Positions 5,712-6,831 of a DNA stretch of 6,831 nt are shown in pieces (within the stretch, counting starts at the first letter, position 1; every line of letters begins with the position of its first letter). The position numbers and the translations under genes were made by a program. Source of the DNA: JBKHHU01 sp046539045 (GTDB taxonomy: Bacteria; Planctomycetota; Phycisphaerae; SM23-33); contig JBKHHU010000183.1 of the NCBI GenBank assembly GCA_046539045.1, positions 1 to 6,831 of the forward strand, written 5' to 3'. Below the pieces are notes generated by a model, which saw only the letters and a program-made list of their open reading frames with translations, made no database searches and was not told the origin of the DNA.

Positions 5712-6831
5712 GTGGCAGAAGCCAGAAGGCTCGAATCCGCAGAAGACATACAGGCCAAGGCAGTAACGTTCGGCATCTGTGCCACCAGCGACCCGCGAGT
5801 CGACGAAGATTCCCGCAAACGCTGCGTGAACATCGTCGAGCACGTCGCCGACGTGGTAGCCAAGTCGGTCACCATGCCCGACGGCTCGCCGGTGGAAGTC
5901 GTCTGGTCGGATGTACTCATCGACGGCGAGAAGCAGGCCGACATCGTCGCCCGGCAGTTCAAGGATGCAGGCGTCGACGCGATCGTCGTGGCGCCCGACA
6001 CATGGGCGTTCCCCCAACTGACCCTCATCAGCCTGCTGGCGCACTTTCCCGAGGACATTCCGGTCAACATCACCTGCGGCAACAGTGGTCCGAAGCCCGG
6101 CGTGGTGTTCGCCCACGCGGTCAACGGCGCCCTGGCGCAAATGGGCAAGCTGGCGGCACTGAATGTCGGCACCTGGCCGGATACGGGCATGAAGCCCAAG
6201 ATGACCAAGGACACGCAGGAAGCGCTGGTGGACTGGTGCTTCGCCGCGTTGACCTACGCAGGGCTCAAAGGTCGCCGCGTGGTGATCTTCGGACATGATT
6301 CCATGGGCATGGAAACCGCCTTGGCCCATGTCCTGCCCACGCGGGATACCTTCGGGATCGAAATCGCCCGGCTGGACATGAAGCTCCTCGCCGACATGGT
6401 CAAGAAGGGCGCCTACAGCAAGAACGAGCAAAAGGAGCTCCGCGCCTGGATCGACGATCACATCGGCAAGCGGCTGGAGCTTCGCAACGACGAAGACTCG
6501 AAGAAGTTCGACCAGTCGCTGGCGATGTACCTGGTGGTCCGGGACGTGATGACCGACCTCAACGCCGTCGGCGGCGGGTTCATGAGCCAGCTGGAGTGGG
6601 GCAGCGACAATCGCGGCATGCCGATGCCCGTTGCCGACGCGATGGAGAGCATCTTCAACTCCACCTTCGATCACAACGGAAGCAAGGCTCCCCTGCCGTA
6701 TGCAACCGAAGCCGACATGCAGGGCCTGCTGACGATGCTGTTCATGACCTGGATGTCCGGAGGGAATCCGCCGCTGTTCATGGACTTCCGCAAGGTCTGG
6801 GAACCGTGGGAAATCAAGAAGCTCGCCAAGA
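5712..6831 (+). CDS. L-fucose/arabinose-isomerase-fold protein, N-terminal 373 residues, cut by right edge
   Basis: From GTG 5712 the frame stays open for 373 codons to the window end. It can be laid along L-fucose isomerase: a Rossmann-like N-terminal domain (VTFGICATSD at 18-27; DAIVVAPDTWAFPQ at 89-102; VNITCGNSG at 118-126), then VVIFGHDSMGM (190-200), equivalent to the SMGxAG loop of E. coli FucI. The C-terminal active region follows (GGGFMSQLEWG 287-297, SIFNSTFDHNG 313-323, YATEADMQGLL 330-340, LFMDFRKVW 355-363), matching FucI segments with NSSFDWNG and ATENDSLNG. E295 and D320 are candidate metal ligands for ketol-aldol isomerisation. The third expected ligand, a histidine late in FucI, lies beyond the edge. 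Similarity to FucI is distant, so the substrate could be fucose or another deoxy or aldose sugar. It should be cytoplasmic. It is divergent from the sensor kinase and has its own promoter and strong ribosome binding site. Confidence 0.85.
   Translation, partial: MAEARRLESAEDIQAKAVTFGICATSDPRVDEDSRKRCVNIVEHVADVVAKSVTMPDGSPVEVVWSDVLIDGEKQADIVARQFKDAGVDAIVVAPDTWAFPQLTLISLLAHFPEDIPVNITCGNSGPKPGVVFAHAVNGALAQMGKLAALNVGTWPDTGMKPKMTKDTQEALVDWCFAALTYAGLKGRRVVIFGHDSMGMETALAHVLPTRDTFGIEIARLDMKLLADMVKKGAYSKNEQKELRAWIDDHIGKRLELRNDEDSKKFDQSLAMYLVVRDVMTDLNAVGGGFMSQLEWGSDNRGMPMPVADAMESIFNSTFDHNGSKAPLPYATEADMQGLLTMLFMTWMSGGNPPLFMDFRKVWEPWEIKKLAK

Noticed and set aside
5697..6674. A 325-codon open frame on the minus strand opposite the isomerase gene
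   Set aside because: It has the same register effect as the kinase shadow, while the plus-strand frame has a full ribosome binding site and clear FucI-like motifs.

Overview
The window is GC-rich and coding-dense. It holds four complete genes, two genes cut by the window edges, and one probable gene remnant. There are no RNA genes, insertion sequences, CRISPR arrays or phage genes that I can see. Nothing in it fixes the organism. The high GC content, a Gram-negative-type hybrid sensor kinase with a cleavable signal peptide, a distant L-fucose-isomerase-like enzyme and a fragment of a uroporphyrinogen-decarboxylase-like protein would all fit a planctomycete or a related environmental lineage. 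That is an inference from protein style, not a marker-based assignment.

Layout: the left edge (1-129, minus) is the N-terminus of a likely phosphotransferase of the aminoglycoside/choline kinase fold. It diverges from a YkgJ-type cysteine-cluster protein (278-1063, plus). That gene converges, with only 12 bases between stops, on a minus-strand series: a YjbQ/UPF0047 protein (1076-1492), a thioredoxin-like peroxiredoxin-family protein (1583-2164), and further upstream a large hybrid histidine kinase (2387-5503). A perfect TATAAT -10 hexamer and a strong ribosome binding site suggest that the thioredoxin-like gene has its own promoter. The 222 bases between it and the kinase also carry, on the plus strand, what looks like a decayed 44-codon piece of an N-terminal domain from a corrinoid or uroporphyrinogen-decarboxylase-like protein.

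Right part: the kinase has a signal peptide, a periplasmic ABC-substrate-binding-protein-like sensor domain, one membrane helix, two PAS domains, a complete HisKA/HATPase core and a C-terminal receiver with all key residues. It is divergent from an L-fucose-isomerase-fold protein (5712 to the right edge). The 208-base gap between them holds a good sigma70-type promoter for the isomerase gene, with a 16-base imperfect palindrome over its -10 and start region. It also holds a perfect 6-bp inverted repeat just upstream of the kinase. The simplest reading is a carbohydrate-utilisation locus whose neighbouring kinase senses a small periplasmic ligand. No DNA-binding regulator lies in the window, so the signalling output is unknown. 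I did not find clear evidence of a wholly new system. The most notable points are the decayed gene fragment, the operator-like palindrome, and the kinase/isomerase divergent pair.
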